DNA from: Haemonchus contortus
Lineage: Eukaryota; Nematoda; Chromadorea; Rhabditida; Trichostrongylidae
Reading direction: 5' to 3'
Assembly: GCA_000469685.2 (NCBI GenBank)
Contig: LS997563.1
Coordinates: forward strand, 15,675,940 to 15,739,939
DNA: 64,000 nucleotides
The notes under the pieces: generated by a model
Seen by the model: only the letters and a program-made list of their open reading frames with translations
The model's database searches: none
Told to the model about the DNA's origin: nothing
Program-made: the position numbers and the translations under genes
Shown here: in pieces, positions 36,196 to 47,639 of the stretch
Numbering within the stretch: the stretch's first letter is position 1
Layout of the letters: each line of letters opens with the position of its first letter

Positions 36196-36666
36196 CACCG
36201 AAAAACAAATCCTGTCAAACTCGGTTTTGACGGATACTAAAAGATACAGTCCAGAATAAAGCAAAAATAACGAAAAGGCGTAAAAGCGGCACACTAAAAA
36301 AATACATGGGCCGAGATAGTAGTAAAATGGGGGCTGTACGAGTTTGACGCAGAAAAGCGTGAAAGCAATGGTTAAGAGAGCTGAAACTCTGCTCTGCGTT
36401 TCCGAGGTTCTGAGGAAATTGCATAGAGGCCGCGCTGGAGCGCAGAGATGGTTTGTTGCCCACCGTGATATTGCGTGACACTGGGGCAAATATTGCAACC
36501 TGTATCGCCTCAATACTCGCCTGACACACCATCGGTCGAGGGGGGCAATCCAGTAACGGGGCTCTCACTATGCCCTAGCTGTTGAGTTTTCGGACCCGAC
36601 AGCGACTTTACTGCTGGGTATTCCTAGAGGGAAAACTCGGAAACCATTTTTATCGTGAACTGTGTT
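36196..36666 (-). mobile_element. Diverged copy 3 of the TTAA MITE
   Basis: The minus strand begins AGAAACACAGTTCACGATAAA, then GGTTTCCGAG, GGGTCCGAAAAC and, near its end, CCTTTTCGTTATTTTTGC and TATCCGTCAAAACC, all matching in order the copies at 10593 and 33468. TTAA is present at 36192-36195; the other border (TCTAAT) is degenerate. Confidence 0.6.
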
Positions 36667-37676
36667 TCTAATTTTGGCCAGTTACTCTGAAAGCGACGTT
36701 CATCGACGTCATGGAGGGATGGTCCATGCATGAATGGAGAGCATTTTTTTCGGTCAGTGGAGCTATATTTTATGCAGTGATATAGTTTGGATGTTAAGGA
36801 AATAGGGGTCGTCAATCCACGGAGCATGTCGCAAGCTGACAAGTACCTGAAGTGAGGTGAGGCACAGAATTCGTGCAGTCTACCAACCATAGTCTGGAAC
36901 TTTTGATTGCTCTCATCTTATCAGACTCAAAAGAGACGAGCTATCCGCTTCAACTTGGAAGTATGCCTAAAATTCGAGTACCTTCAAACTAAAGTTTCTA
37001 AGCACCAGTAGAGCCGAGTGATCTGGACACAATTTCACATCCGAAGTTAGAAAATCTGGATGGAAGGGATGGAGTGAAATCAAAGTGAATATGCGAAGGT
37101 TGTTTTTCGCGTAAGTTTTAGAGCTTTTACGGCAGTTGCTGTACACGAGGCAACTTATTAGGAGGAACTCAGGACGTGTCAGCAGCATATACAGAGTTTA
37201 TTCCGCCCTATGATTTCGAACCTACCTGGAGTTCCAGGGTTGAGAACAAGGAGCGAAGGGAATCATTTTGTTCGTTTCAAAGTTCAAATATAGTCATCGC
37301 TCTAGGTTATTACATCTCTAATATATCAAACCACTCTAGAGCAAAGAAATTGTTTTTCATTTTTGTGCATTTATCTCGATTAGAATTTTACACTCTGATC
37401 AGAGATTCTAGAATGGTGTTGCATATTAACAGCAGAGAATCCTCCTTTCTTTCGAACTTAACGACTGAAATCAGGCTCTGGAGCGCAGTAGACAACCAGA
37501 ACGGGATCTCCCTATGTTTGAAGAAGCTCCCTACGAGAACTGGCTCAAACTTAATTCCTTTCGTTGATGGGAAACTAGAACGAGCACATGCCCTCCCTGT
37601 CTATCAGGCACTATCTTTTAAGAAAGATATTCACCAATTTCTTCTCATTTTGTTTCAATAAATGACTGATCTTACC

Positions 37677-37901
37677 CCACGTGTGTGAGTGACGCCCAGA
37701 GACTGCATTTCACGCTTGGAAAACGTCATGTACCAGCAAAAGAAGGCGGCCAGGATGGCCAAACATATAGCGTTGAGAGCGACCATTATGACCAGAACGA
37801 TGTCAAACCGTTCTTTCATCCTTTTCTCTTTATCCTCCGTAGCGATAAGAGTTTTGGAGTCTTCATCTTTTTTACCCTTTTCGGGTGATAGACCTTGGAT
37901 C
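37677..37901 (-). CDS. Host exon: charged cytoplasmic tail plus one membrane segment
   Basis: Acceptor TTGTTCAG before 37901 and donor GGG|GTAAGA after 37677. The exon encodes EKGKKDEDSKTLIATEDKEK, RMKERFD, then a hydrophobic stretch of about 24 residues (IVLVIMVALNAICLAILAAF, FCWYM) and SKREMQSLGVTHTRG. A basic/acidic tail followed by a single hydrophobic helix near an N-terminus fits a type II membrane protein. M13 peptidases have this topology, and an M13 ectodomain lacking its anchor lies downstream on the same strand (4.16 kb). The link is unproven because the exon with the first ectodomain Cys residues was not found. Confidence 0.55.
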
Positions 37902-38728
37902 CTGAACAATAGAATATTTCTTGAAATAAAGTGAAACGCAAAGAATTGTCTTTCGTAACAAGCCTTCGTTACATTGAGTTTTCTTTGAAATATATCCATT
38001 GTTGATCGCCTCTATGTGTGTTATGGTCAGTACCATGAGCCACAATAAGGTCGATGCAATCAATTGTCAGATTCGTTTAATTTTCTCAGTCTTGAAGTGG
38101 GTCTTTGCGATCGGAGCGAAATCGTCTTGTTTCAAGTCTCTTTAGTTTTTGAGTAATTTCTGTTCTAATCTACTCAAAGACATGGTCTTCACTTAATGCT
38201 CGGGGGGAGCATCGTTTAGCGCCATCTTCTTACAATGGATACAGAGATTCATCCCAGTTGAACACTATGAGATGAGTACGCAAGCCGTAAGTGAAAGCAG
38301 GAGCTCAGAAACCACTCATAAACGAGAATACATAGAAAATTCCGAAGGAATCCCCTGTCTTCTACTATTTCGGGCACAGCATCAGGTTTTGGGAACGTGA
38401 GTTTGGGGAAATTTTACGCGACTTCGGCAGTAAGACCAACAGCCTCGTGCGGATTGGCAAACACAAAAAGTAGGATGAATGCTCAGCATTGCACCATTAT
38501 AGTAAAGAGATGACTTTGCAAGATCTACCTCTTGTATCCAGGATCTAGCTAGAAAACATTTTAACAATTTATAATCAAGCATGGCGGGGAGTAGTCTGAG
38601 ACGAAGTCGAATCATTGCTATGAAAGCTGTTCCAAGTCATCCCCAGTCGTTATTGTAATGCGATATTCTTACTAACTACTTTACGACTTTTATATGTCGT
38701 CTACGGACAGCTAGTCAGAGTATTAATA

Positions 38729-39228
38729 TGAGGTTGATGCATAATTATCGCGGATTTTTCCGCGGCCTTTTTTGTCTCGCTTGAATTTGCATATTGAGCT
38801 CGGGGTCCTTCTAAGGAGTGATTTGCTCGACTACTTCTGCAAAAATGTACTTAAAAACCATCTGCATATTCACGAAAATAGGCTCTACTACTTCGAGAAA
38901 GGTTAGAAGGTGGCAGAGTCATTCCGCGATCTCAGCAACTTTTCGGCGATGGAACAACCACCTAAAGCCAACCAAAAATTGAGATCTGCTCCTAAATTTG
39001 CTTCACCAGCAGAAACTTCTATGAATTATCTCGTCATTCATTCGCTGGAAAAATAGCTAGGGGATAGAACTTCCGTCGATTTGGATGTCTTGATAATGTC
39101 AAGGCGTGGATCGCCCCCAAAGGATGAGTTCCGGAGTAGGAGTTTGAACATGTTTCTGTTCGGTATTTTTATCGTTTCGTCAAATAAAACCTGTTGAAGA
39201 AATCCGCAATAATTATGCATCAACCTCA
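38729..39228. mobile_element. mariner-type MITE or internally deleted mariner
   Basis: Ends TGAGGTTGATGCATAATTAT and, inverse, the same with one change at 39206-39228; TA on both sides (38727-38728, 39229-39230). The end sequence resembles those of mariners of the HSMAR2 type. 500 bp; no intact transposase motif seen. Confidence 0.75.
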
Positions 39229-39272
39229 TAAATAAAATTTCATTGATCGGAGATGTTGACTAGAAAAATAAG

Positions 39273-41022
39273 CTATAAATGGACAGTGTTATCTGCTAAG
39301 CAGGAGTGACGACAGTAGTCCAGATGACGCATGGTGTTCTTGAAAGCAACACCGAAAGCGTGCCCGAATTCGTATCGGCCTCTCGCTCTGCTCTCTTCGA
39401 ATTCAATACGACTGACTTCTTTGCAAAATAGCGAGATTCTAGTCGTGAAATTGTTGTGAAGCCCATCACTAGGTTGAGAAAGACGACCTGATGGCCGAAA
39501 AATTGCATCACCGTATCTGTCACTTCTGAATATTTCAAAGGGCTCCCTCAAATCGATGAACATAGGACACCATACCATCTGTACTCTCTGGATAGTTGAA
39601 CAAGACCAAAGACGGGATGGGGGGTCCGATGGAACGACTTATCTACTTCGCCTCAGATAGTTGTAGTAAGGCGGACGGTAGACGTGGTTGTTGAGTAGGT
39701 GCGATCAGAACAGCGAATGACCTTTTGTACTGCCCTCCGGAATGTAGCAATTGCCACGTTAGAAGGAGGGAATTCCGCGGATCTTCTTCACCGAAAGTTC
39801 TCTCTGTCTTTAGCCAGTATGTGACAAGGCGCTGCCCCAGGAGGCAGGTAGGGGTGAGCGTTCCAAAACACCAAAATGGACCGCTTGCTTTTGCTGCCTA
39901 GATAACTTAATACCTTATGTATCCTCGCAGGTGTTTATGGTTGTACAGTGAGTTCGCTGTTGCTGCCGAAATCCGGTGCTGTCGTGCTTAACCAAACTCT
40001 TTCATTCGGGAATTCAAAAGGTCAACCCACCCTCATGGCACGTCAGAACATGGCAAGCCACTTGAGGGTACATATGTATGTCGCCTGAAGTGAACAACTC
40101 TGTCTCTACATTGATCACCACCTGCGAAAAAGTTTGACCGTTCAGCATGGCTTCCGACTTACTGGTGCCAATTCGTAATCTAATCATGTTTGTATCTTTA
40201 TTGAGAGTATCGATGACTTTTTGCTATGCCTGCCCTTGTTTACTGCATCGTTTTCCTCATGACAAAATCTAGGCAGATGTTGAAAAGCATCTGGAAACGG
40301 ATACAGCACTCCTATAACGATTCTGCAGCATGGTGTATAACCTGCATCCGTTTTCATACAGGAAAATGAGTGGAGGTACCGATTCTTGAATAAGCGAACA
40401 AAAAGTCTCCCGTTCCGAAGGCATTAGTGTGCCGTTACTACCTTGATAGAAAAATTGATTGCTCGATCTTCTTATCAATTCAATAGCAGTGCGGTAAAGG
40501 CATGTTCTCTCCGAAGCTTTCAGTGCCTCTTCTCATCTATGTTCAGCTAGCTGCTTTCCTAAATTTATTGCTCTTTTCGTTTCTCGCGTCTTCGATCGAC
40601 CTGTTTTCCGAGTACAATCCTGGGCTAACGGATGTCCACTCCCTTTCCAGAGTGTTCACCTCTTCCAGTACTTCAAAACGTATTCGCAACTCAAGAGCAA
40701 GGCTTACAGGGTTAGCCGGATATTTCAGCTTCTCCACATCGAATTATCAAGTGATTTTGACTTTCATCACTTGCCCCACAGCTTGAGTGTGATTGATTCC
40801 TTTACCAATTGGTGATCTAAATCCATGTCTGCGCCTTGGAACATCCAAACATCTTGAAGAGGCGTTTGCCACTCCTTGCTTGTGAGGATGATGCCAACTC
40901 ATTCCTTGTTTTTCCATCCGTCGAGTACCAGATTTTCCTATGAACCCTTTTGTGCTCAACAAACGTATTTCTAACCCACAACGCATTCCGCTCACAGAAC
41001 GAGGCCCTGCTTTGATGCACAT
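39273..41022 (-). pseudogene. RTE-like LINE relic (endonuclease and reverse transcriptase)
   Basis: From 41022 down: endonuclease C-terminal region (RNALWVRNTFVEHKRVHRKI, WYSTDGKTRNEL), a linker (YPANPVSLALELRIRFEVLE, about 40737-40543), then RT remains at 39578-39273 (PMFIDLREPFE, NNFTTRISLF, AFKNTMRHLD). Order and spacing fit an RTE-type element read on the minus strand; many frameshifts and probable internal losses. Confidence 0.65.
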
Positions 41023-41987
41023 AACAAGCGTACGCCCAACTGTTTCCTTAAGCCCCCAGTTGGGTACTGGCTCAATGCTCCATTGAAGTCTCCAATGGCT
41101 AGTTTCAAATCTCTTTTCGGTATGTCGTCAGTAGTATCCTATTTGCTCATGAAAGTTGTTTTCATTTCCTCAGTTTTCCTCGTGCCTTCGTGAGCGCATC
41201 TACTTAAGCAACCGTGTAGAGAGTGTACCGTGTTACGAATCGCGCCGTGCTTATTCATTGGTCACCATCTAACAAGAACTCTGCTGCTTTCTTACTTCTA
41301 GAGCAAAGGGAGCTCTAAATACTACTGCGTTGAGTTGGACGGGTTCGGAAGAGGCTGCAGCAATTTCAGTGCCATAATAGGTTAATAATAGGGAGAATGA
41401 CAATGATACTGATTTTACTTTCGATGCACGAACACTTGCACGGAAATGGGTAGCGAAGACCAATGGAAGCTATGAAGACAACACGGACCGATTGAGGCGA
41501 AAAGGCAAAGCCTTTGCATGCGGTTCATGGGATTTGTCTCCATAAAATACTACAGCAGAGGCTTCGACAGCGCAGGTGCCCTCGTCAACGCGAACTTTGT
41601 CATAAGCGTGGTTTTCACGAATGTTGAGTAGGATACAACCAAAATCGTGTTGAACATGAAGAAGTGCTGAAAGCGTCTCACAGTGCTTGAAAGAGGTGGC
41701 CTCACTTTTCCAAAATCAGCATCGGTGATGTTAAATTTAAGAGTGGCTTCAAAGAATGCCTGTAGAGCTACATATCAAAACTTAAGACATGGAATGGATT
41801 GAGCAGATTGGAAAAGGTTCAAAGTTTGTTGTCGATTCACACTATCCGCGTATGTCGCATTTGTAAAGGTTTTGCGACGGGCCTGGGAGTTACGTGGCAA
41901 ACAAGTCCATAATCAAATAGGTCACATCATGTAGTGGACGCGGTAGGATGAGGAGAAGGACAGGAATGAGGATAAATCATTGCTATA

Positions 41988-42512
41988 CCAGTCGGGTCGT
42001 GCTTATGCCGGGCCTCATTCCTTACTTTTAATAAGTAGACAGAAAGTGTAGTTAGGGGTAGGAAGTATTGCTTTTATCCAACACTTAAGGCTAGAGTGCA
42101 GAGGAGGGGTAGCCAGCCTGACCTAGTATATTCAGAAACGGTACTAGACGAAAGGTGGAAGGGGAGAGGGTGAGATGATTACCTGTGCAAAAAGCTAGGA
42201 TGGAATGAGTTCAGTATTCAGTTGACTCACCCACTTCGGTACCCCTTCTCTCCTGAAGCTCAAAACAAAAGTTTCATGTTCTCGGCTAAGAAACATTAAT
42301 AAGCACAACTATGGGCTGACCTCCCTATATAGCTCTCTCTAGCTCTCTAGTGCTCGATGTTGACAAATGTGATTTTTGTATAGACATACATAGTACGATG
42401 TTGGTTTAGATCGAATTCACAGTTTTGAAGTACCCACTTCACATCACTCACTTCACACCGCAGTACCCGCTCTACTCCGTTACCCTACTCACCAAGTTAC
42501 CGCCTCATATAT
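41988..42512 (-). mobile_element. Helitron-like non-autonomous repeat, copy 3
   Basis: Minus strand starts TCTTACATATATGAGGCGG and ends CGACCCGACTGG then T (CCAG at 41988-41991). Same internal order as 29251-29784. The terminal hairpin is mutated (CCCGGCATAAGCACGACCCG). Confidence 0.5.
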
Positions 42513-42519
42513 GTAAGAA

Positions 42520-43870
42520 GGAAGTGTAAAAACGAGCTAAATTTTTTATATCACTCGACACACCAAGTTACTGCTTTATAAAAAACGAGAGGTAGAGATG
42601 GGTTCATATATACCTCCCGATAACAACTTGATCATTGTATCGGTGATTCATTTCATCATTCTTCACACAAGCGTTGGTAGTCTTGCTCGTAGAGAGTAGT
42701 CTCCACAAGTCATCACCAGTCGGAAATCTCTCTTCCTCGCTAGGTTTCGTTTCACCGAGAGACGGCAGCGATCTAAGAGACGAAGCTCCAAGACCACCAT
42801 CAATTGGATCACTTCGCTTCCTGTGCGAGTTTCTGGGAAGATTTCGTTACCGATACCATCGATGAGTAATATAAACGGTCAGCCGAATATCTCCACAATA
42901 ACGCTAGTAAAGAAGAGTCTAGGTGATTCCGGTAGACGTTTGTGTCCGAAGACTCTCTAACAGATACGTCAGAGAGGAATCGCATAACCTACAGGCAATC
43001 ATCAATAAGCGTCCGGATTAAAGAAGATAGGCAGTCAAGCACCAAAGGAAGAGGAGGAGGGAGAAAAAAGTAGCTCTTCTCGAAGCCGACTGAGAAGATC
43101 ATTCGCAGTGCTTTCTGGGTTACGGCAATCACGGCAAGAAAAACCATAAATGCTGACGTTTCCGAAGTTTGTTCTCCCTTTCCAGATGCCCTTCCTGAAT
43201 TTAATGGTCCATACAAGATCGTACAGAGATAACGAAAGCAAAGAGGGACTGGCTGCTCCGCTGCTACGATAGATCCAGATTATTCATTGAGTTTCCCTCT
43301 GCGAAAGTATGCATTACACAGCAGAGGGAGGGCACAATCAATGTGAAATCATGATAAGCCTGATCTTTGGGCCAGAGGGCTTTTCTAAACTGATGATCTG
43401 CCTGATTTTCCTAGCTCAAAATTATTCCTCTTCCAAACTGAGCAGCTTGAAAAGGGAAAGCAAGATTAGTCAGGCACTCAGTCACGCTTAACATTCATCT
43501 CTACAAATTACAAAGATTTTTGCAGAAATGAGTCGACGGAAGCGAAGATTTTACTGAGCATTTCTTCGTTTTAGACGCGAATTAGACGTGTAGTACATAC
43601 CCCTTCAGCCGATCTCTGCTGAGGAGTAAGGGTTCGTCAGGTTGATCCCCTGCACAGAGCAGAGTGAGTGGAAAAGTCTCATTTAGAAGGAAATTGAATG
43701 AATGTGTTGCTGTACCAATGGAGAAAACTCGCTCATCATTCTGATGTGTCTTTCAACATTTTGTACAATGCCCTGCACAATGTTAGGCATTATAGCATAT
43801 TTCACATTGACGATTTCGAACCGATTTCAGGGATTGTAAAATCACTGTGATACTGAACACGAACTCTGCA
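42520..43870. other. No firmly recognised gene
   Basis: Minus-strand frames at 43035-43241 (VSIYGFSCRDCRNPESTAND) and about 43690-43830 (VKYAIMPNIVQGIVQNVERH) look protein-like in composition, but borders and phases could not be fixed. A hairpin-like GTTTCCCTCTGCG...GCAGAGGGAGG lies at 43287-43330. Confidence 0.3.
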
Positions 43871-43942
43871 ACTCTTTGAACATGTTCTTTTCAGAAAACT
43901 GTTCCATTTTGCAGCCTTTTTACATGTATTCGCGGCTATTTG

Positions 43943-44128
43943 CTATAGAATGTTTTCAAAGGGATCTTCTAACGAATCGTGAAAGTATAAGGCAAACCTG
44001 CCCCGAAGTCTCTCGTCGAAACTTTCCCAGTCCTTCTCTATTGCTGCGTCATCAGGAATCAGTATTGCAGGCACAACATCTGAGAACGGATTTAGTTGTA
44101 TCTCTGTATCAAGTGCGCTTTTACTCAT
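43943..44128 (-). CDS. Candidate host exon, acidic, unrecognised
   Basis: Open in one frame for 61 codons with SALDTEIQLNPFSDVVPAIL, IPDDAAIEKDWESFDERLRG and a stop TAG. The composition is protein-like. A donor GCAG|GTTTGC inside it (about 43998) would allow splicing on. No upstream acceptor in phase with the exon at 44.29 kb was found, so membership in the same gene is unproven. No domain recognised. Confidence 0.3.
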   Translation of the reverse strand: MSKSALDTEIQLNPFSDVVPAILIPDDAAIEKDWESFDERLRGRFALYFHDSLEDPFENIL

Positions 44129-44285
44129 AGTGTTTGTTCGATGTTACTGTCAAGTCACTTCAGTAGGTTGTTTTAGTATTCGCTCTCAGTTAGACATGGA
44201 TGAACTCAACACATACTCAATTTGATTTACATAATGCTGCGATCCAGACACGGCCGTGAAATCTACATTGCTTCACATGAATCAC

Positions 44286-44450
44286 CTTGCATATGCTGGA
44301 GAGTTGAATTGTTTCAATTCCGTAGCACGAAAAACTGATCTGTAGAGCTACTTGTGTTTCATCCGAATTGGCAGTATTACAGACTACAACAAGTGCAGTG
44401 CAGTCAGTTACTTTATTTCTTATATTGATGTTCAAATCAGATTTCATGAA
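44286..44450 (-). CDS. Host exon disrupted or bordered by a PLE insertion
   Basis: Open frame MKSDLNINIRNKVTDCTALV, VVCNTANSDETQVALQISFS, CYGIETIQLSSICK ends at donor CAAG|GTGATT (44285). Alternating hydrophobic residues with three Cys suggest an extracellular beta domain; family unknown. The frame runs to within a few bases of the PLE terminus at 44451. On the far side of the PLE pair (47628-47660) the minus strand can be read in the same frame (PEHLCYY) into this exon, so the PLE pair may have landed in coding sequence. Confidence 0.45.
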
Positions 44451-45850
44451 TAGTCAATGCTCCTGTGCCATACAGGTTTTTTGATGATGGGGTATTTATT
44501 TGCTTGACGTTTCGACAAACTCATCGTTATCAAAAAGCATATCCTAACTTCAGAGTGTTACCTATCACGCTTGACATAGACCAGCTCTTGGCTCTCCGCA
44601 GTTGCAACTCAGAACCATGAACTTCCAGCTAATTGTAAAAGGAAATTCCTAAACGTCACTCACGTCAATAGAGCAATTGAGACAGCCCGGTCAACCGCGA
44701 TCCTTTAATAGTATCGTGACGTGACCCGTATCAGCCTCTACTATCACAGCGCACACAGAGGGATATAAAGCAAGAGGTACCAGTTGTGTTGATGCACTTG
44801 TTCTTGTTATTCATGCTTAGATTTCGGTGTTTTATCCAGAAAGCCTCTAGAGTTTTTCTAGCACCAATACTGTTCTCGTAGTTCAAAATCGTGCATTTGT
44901 CGTCAAAGTCACCAGCGTGACCTTCTCTTCTGTGCTTCTCAAGCGGTGCAATAGAGCAATGCATTCGTTTGCTAGCTAGATGTTCTTTCACACAAACGTA
45001 TAACTGTCTCCCAGTTTTTCCAATATAGCAAGCATCACATGTCAAACACTAGAGCTGGTAAACCACAGCTCTTTGTGCACAGTCTCCTACTTTTCCATAC
45101 GGCTGGCTCCATACGGGCAGACCACGCAGTTATCCATGATGCAAATCTGGCCATAGAGACAATTTCTAACCAACTGGTGTTTGATGCTTTCCCTTGGTGT
45201 GATAACCAAGAAAACGTCAATGGCTGGATGCGCTCTTTTCAGGCATTGCTGAGTAACTGTGCTGAATCGATCTGATATGAATGGAAATTGAAGATAGGTT
45301 TAATCTTCAATCCCATATGGAAGAGGCCTCGATCTGCCTCGTGAGCCATGCTGCCGAGTTGCGTATTCATGTAGATTAGCTGTTTGGTGTACCACTGGTA
45401 ACCCAGTGGAACATACAGTGTGAAATGTTATAGAAAAGGGAGCTCCAAGAATATCAATATCATTACCTGAGTATTGGAAAAAGGTAACCAGCCTCCGTTG
45501 GGGACTGCTCGAGTTAACTCGATGTGCTGCGATTGACTGTTTAGAATGTTGAACAAATCATCCATTTCTGACTGAGTTGATGTTATGACGAAACAGTCAT
45601 CAATGTAACGGCAGTACATTACGGGTAGGCGTGCTAGCAATAGTTGCTCGATTCGACTCATAAAGCAGACAGCAAAAACCGGTGCTAGGCGCTCTCCCAT
45701 TGCAAGCCTCCTTATGTTTAACTTGTGTGTTTGCATATGAAAGGCTTTTTCTGTCGTGTTGCGTGGGACTGTGGTGTCTGTTAGGTGGAGTTTTGTGATT
45801 TTCCTGTAAGAAGACTGAGGTAATACCACAAATTGCGGAAAGCGGATATT
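44451..45850 (-). mobile_element. Penelope-like element, internally deleted minus copy
   Basis: Minus strand: RT part at 45829-45428 with AMGERLAPVFAVCFMSRIEQ (motif B) and MYCRYIDDCFVITSTQSEMD (motif C, catalytic DD kept), a Cys-rich linker (MDNCVVCPYG), then the GIY-YIG endonuclease at 45045-44731 (DACYIGKTGRQLYVCVKEHL; NSIGARKTLEAFWIKHRN). The N-terminal region (TTEKAFHMQTHKLN) joins directly to motif B, so finger motifs and motif A are deleted. The 3' end (44451-44540) matches the inverse of 47555-47631. Confidence 0.85.
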
Positions 45851-45894
45851 AAGTTCCGAATCTTGTCAACAAGAGTTCCGAACGTGCTTAATAG

Positions 45895-47631
45895 ATTCAA
45901 GTGCGGAAAGCGCTCCAACCTGACACTCGAGCAATTTCAAAGAAGTCCCAGAGAGAATAAAGCGGATTAAGTACGCCTTTCTGTTAGCGATAAAGGTGGA
46001 AAATCTGTAGCTTGTAGTATTACCTCAGACTTTAGACAGGAAAATTACAGAAGTCCACCTAACAGACACAGCACCGCAGCAGAAAAAGGCTTTCACGTGC
46101 AAACACACAAGTTAAACACCTCGTGAGTCAAAGTAGGAAAGATGGTAAAATTGAATGAAAAACTCATTAGAAGGCTGAGGCTGAAAAACCCCTGTATTCT
46201 GCCCTGTATTCTATAGCCTAATCAAAACCCATATGTTGTCTGCAGAAAAACTCTGCTGCAGGCTTACAAAATCAGGCCTATTATCAGTTGTGTGAATGGA
46301 CCGACCGATAGCATTTCATGGTTTCTGAATAAAATCATCGCTCAACTCCTAGTCCATATACCATCACATCTGTCAAATACGGGACAGTTCTTGGATCACT
46401 TGCTTGCAGATTTCAACGCGACTGTGTTGCCGGGTCATTTGACGTGTCTGCGCTCTACACCAAGTTGGCAAGGACGAGGCTTTGCAAGCAGTTTCAGAAA
46501 TGCTTGACAGTACGAGAGAAGTGTGGTGACGTACGGATTGAGCAAAGCACAAATAGTGGCTTTCATCGAGGAGTGCTTAAACTGCAAGATATTTGAATCA
46601 TCCGGGAGTTACCTTTCACACATAAGAAGAATTCTTCTGTCTGCTTAATGAGTAGAATCGAGTAACCAGTGCTAGCACGCCCACCCATAATGTACTGCCG
46701 CTACATTGACGACTGTTTCGTCATAACATCAACTCAGTCAGAAATGGATGAGTTGCTCAACATTCTAAACAGCCAATCGCAGCACATCGAGTTAACTCGA
46801 GAAGTCCCCAACGAAGGCTGGTTACCTTTTTCAAATACTCAGGTAAGGGTTACCAGTAGAACAGAGTCCAGAAGGTTGGTACACCGAACAGCCAATCTAA
46901 ATGGATAGTCATTGACGTTTTCTTGGTTAAAACACCAAGAGAAAGCATCAAACACCATTTGGTTAGAAATTGTCTCTATGGCCAGATTTGCACCATGGAT
47001 AACTGCGTGATCTGCCCGTATGGAAAAGTAGGAGACTGTGCACAAAGAGCTGTGGTTCACCTGCTCTAGTGTTTGACATGTGATGCTTGCTATATTGGAA
47101 AAACTGGGAGACAGTTATACGTTTGTGTGAAAGAACATTTAGCTAGCAAACGAAGGTTTTGCTCGATCGCTTGGGAAGCACAGAAGAGAAGGTTATGCTG
47201 GTTATGACTTTGACGTTAAATGCATAAACGTTGTACGTTTGGCCTACGAAACCGTATCGGCGCCAGAAAAACTCTATAGGCTTTCTGGATAAGACACCGA
47301 AATCCAAGCATGAATAACAAGAACGAGTGCATCAACATAACTGGTGACCTCTTTCCTTACATCACTCTGTGTGAGCTCTGATAGTAGAGACTGATACGTG
47401 TCACGCCACGATCTATTAAAGGGTCATGGTTGACCGGGCTGTCTCAATTGCTATATAATGTCTCTAAAGTTGAGCAATTGCTCGGTGTTGGTGGTTTACG
47501 TCAAGCGTGATAGGTAACACTCTAATGTTACATACGCTTTCAGGCCTTCGATAAAGATGAGTTTGTCGAAACGTGAGGCGAATAAATATTCCATTAAAAA
47601 CCCTGTATGGCACAGAAGCATTGACTAATAA
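45895..47631 (+). mobile_element. Penelope-like element, longer plus copy of a head-to-head pair
   Basis: Holds in order: N-terminal region, finger motif (SGLLSV-type, then NGPTDSISWFLNKII at about 46293-46340), motif A region (about 46440), motif C (MYCRYIDDCFVITSTQSEMD, 46690-46750), linker (MDNCVICPYGKVGD), GIY-YIG endonuclease (DACYIGKTGRQLYVCVKEHL, about 47075-47145) and a 3' tail ending GCATTGACTA. Multiple frameshifts and stops. Its start abuts the start of the minus copy around 45850-45900, where GCGGAAAGCG occurs twice and TCTTGTCAACAAGA forms a short palindrome. Confidence 0.85.
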
Positions 47632-47639
47632 TAGCACAG

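Noticed and set aside
37176..37661. 161-codon plus-strand frame
   Set aside because: Begins with GTG rather than ATG, no recognisable domain, and overlaps neither consensus splice sites nor neighbouring plus-strand exons.
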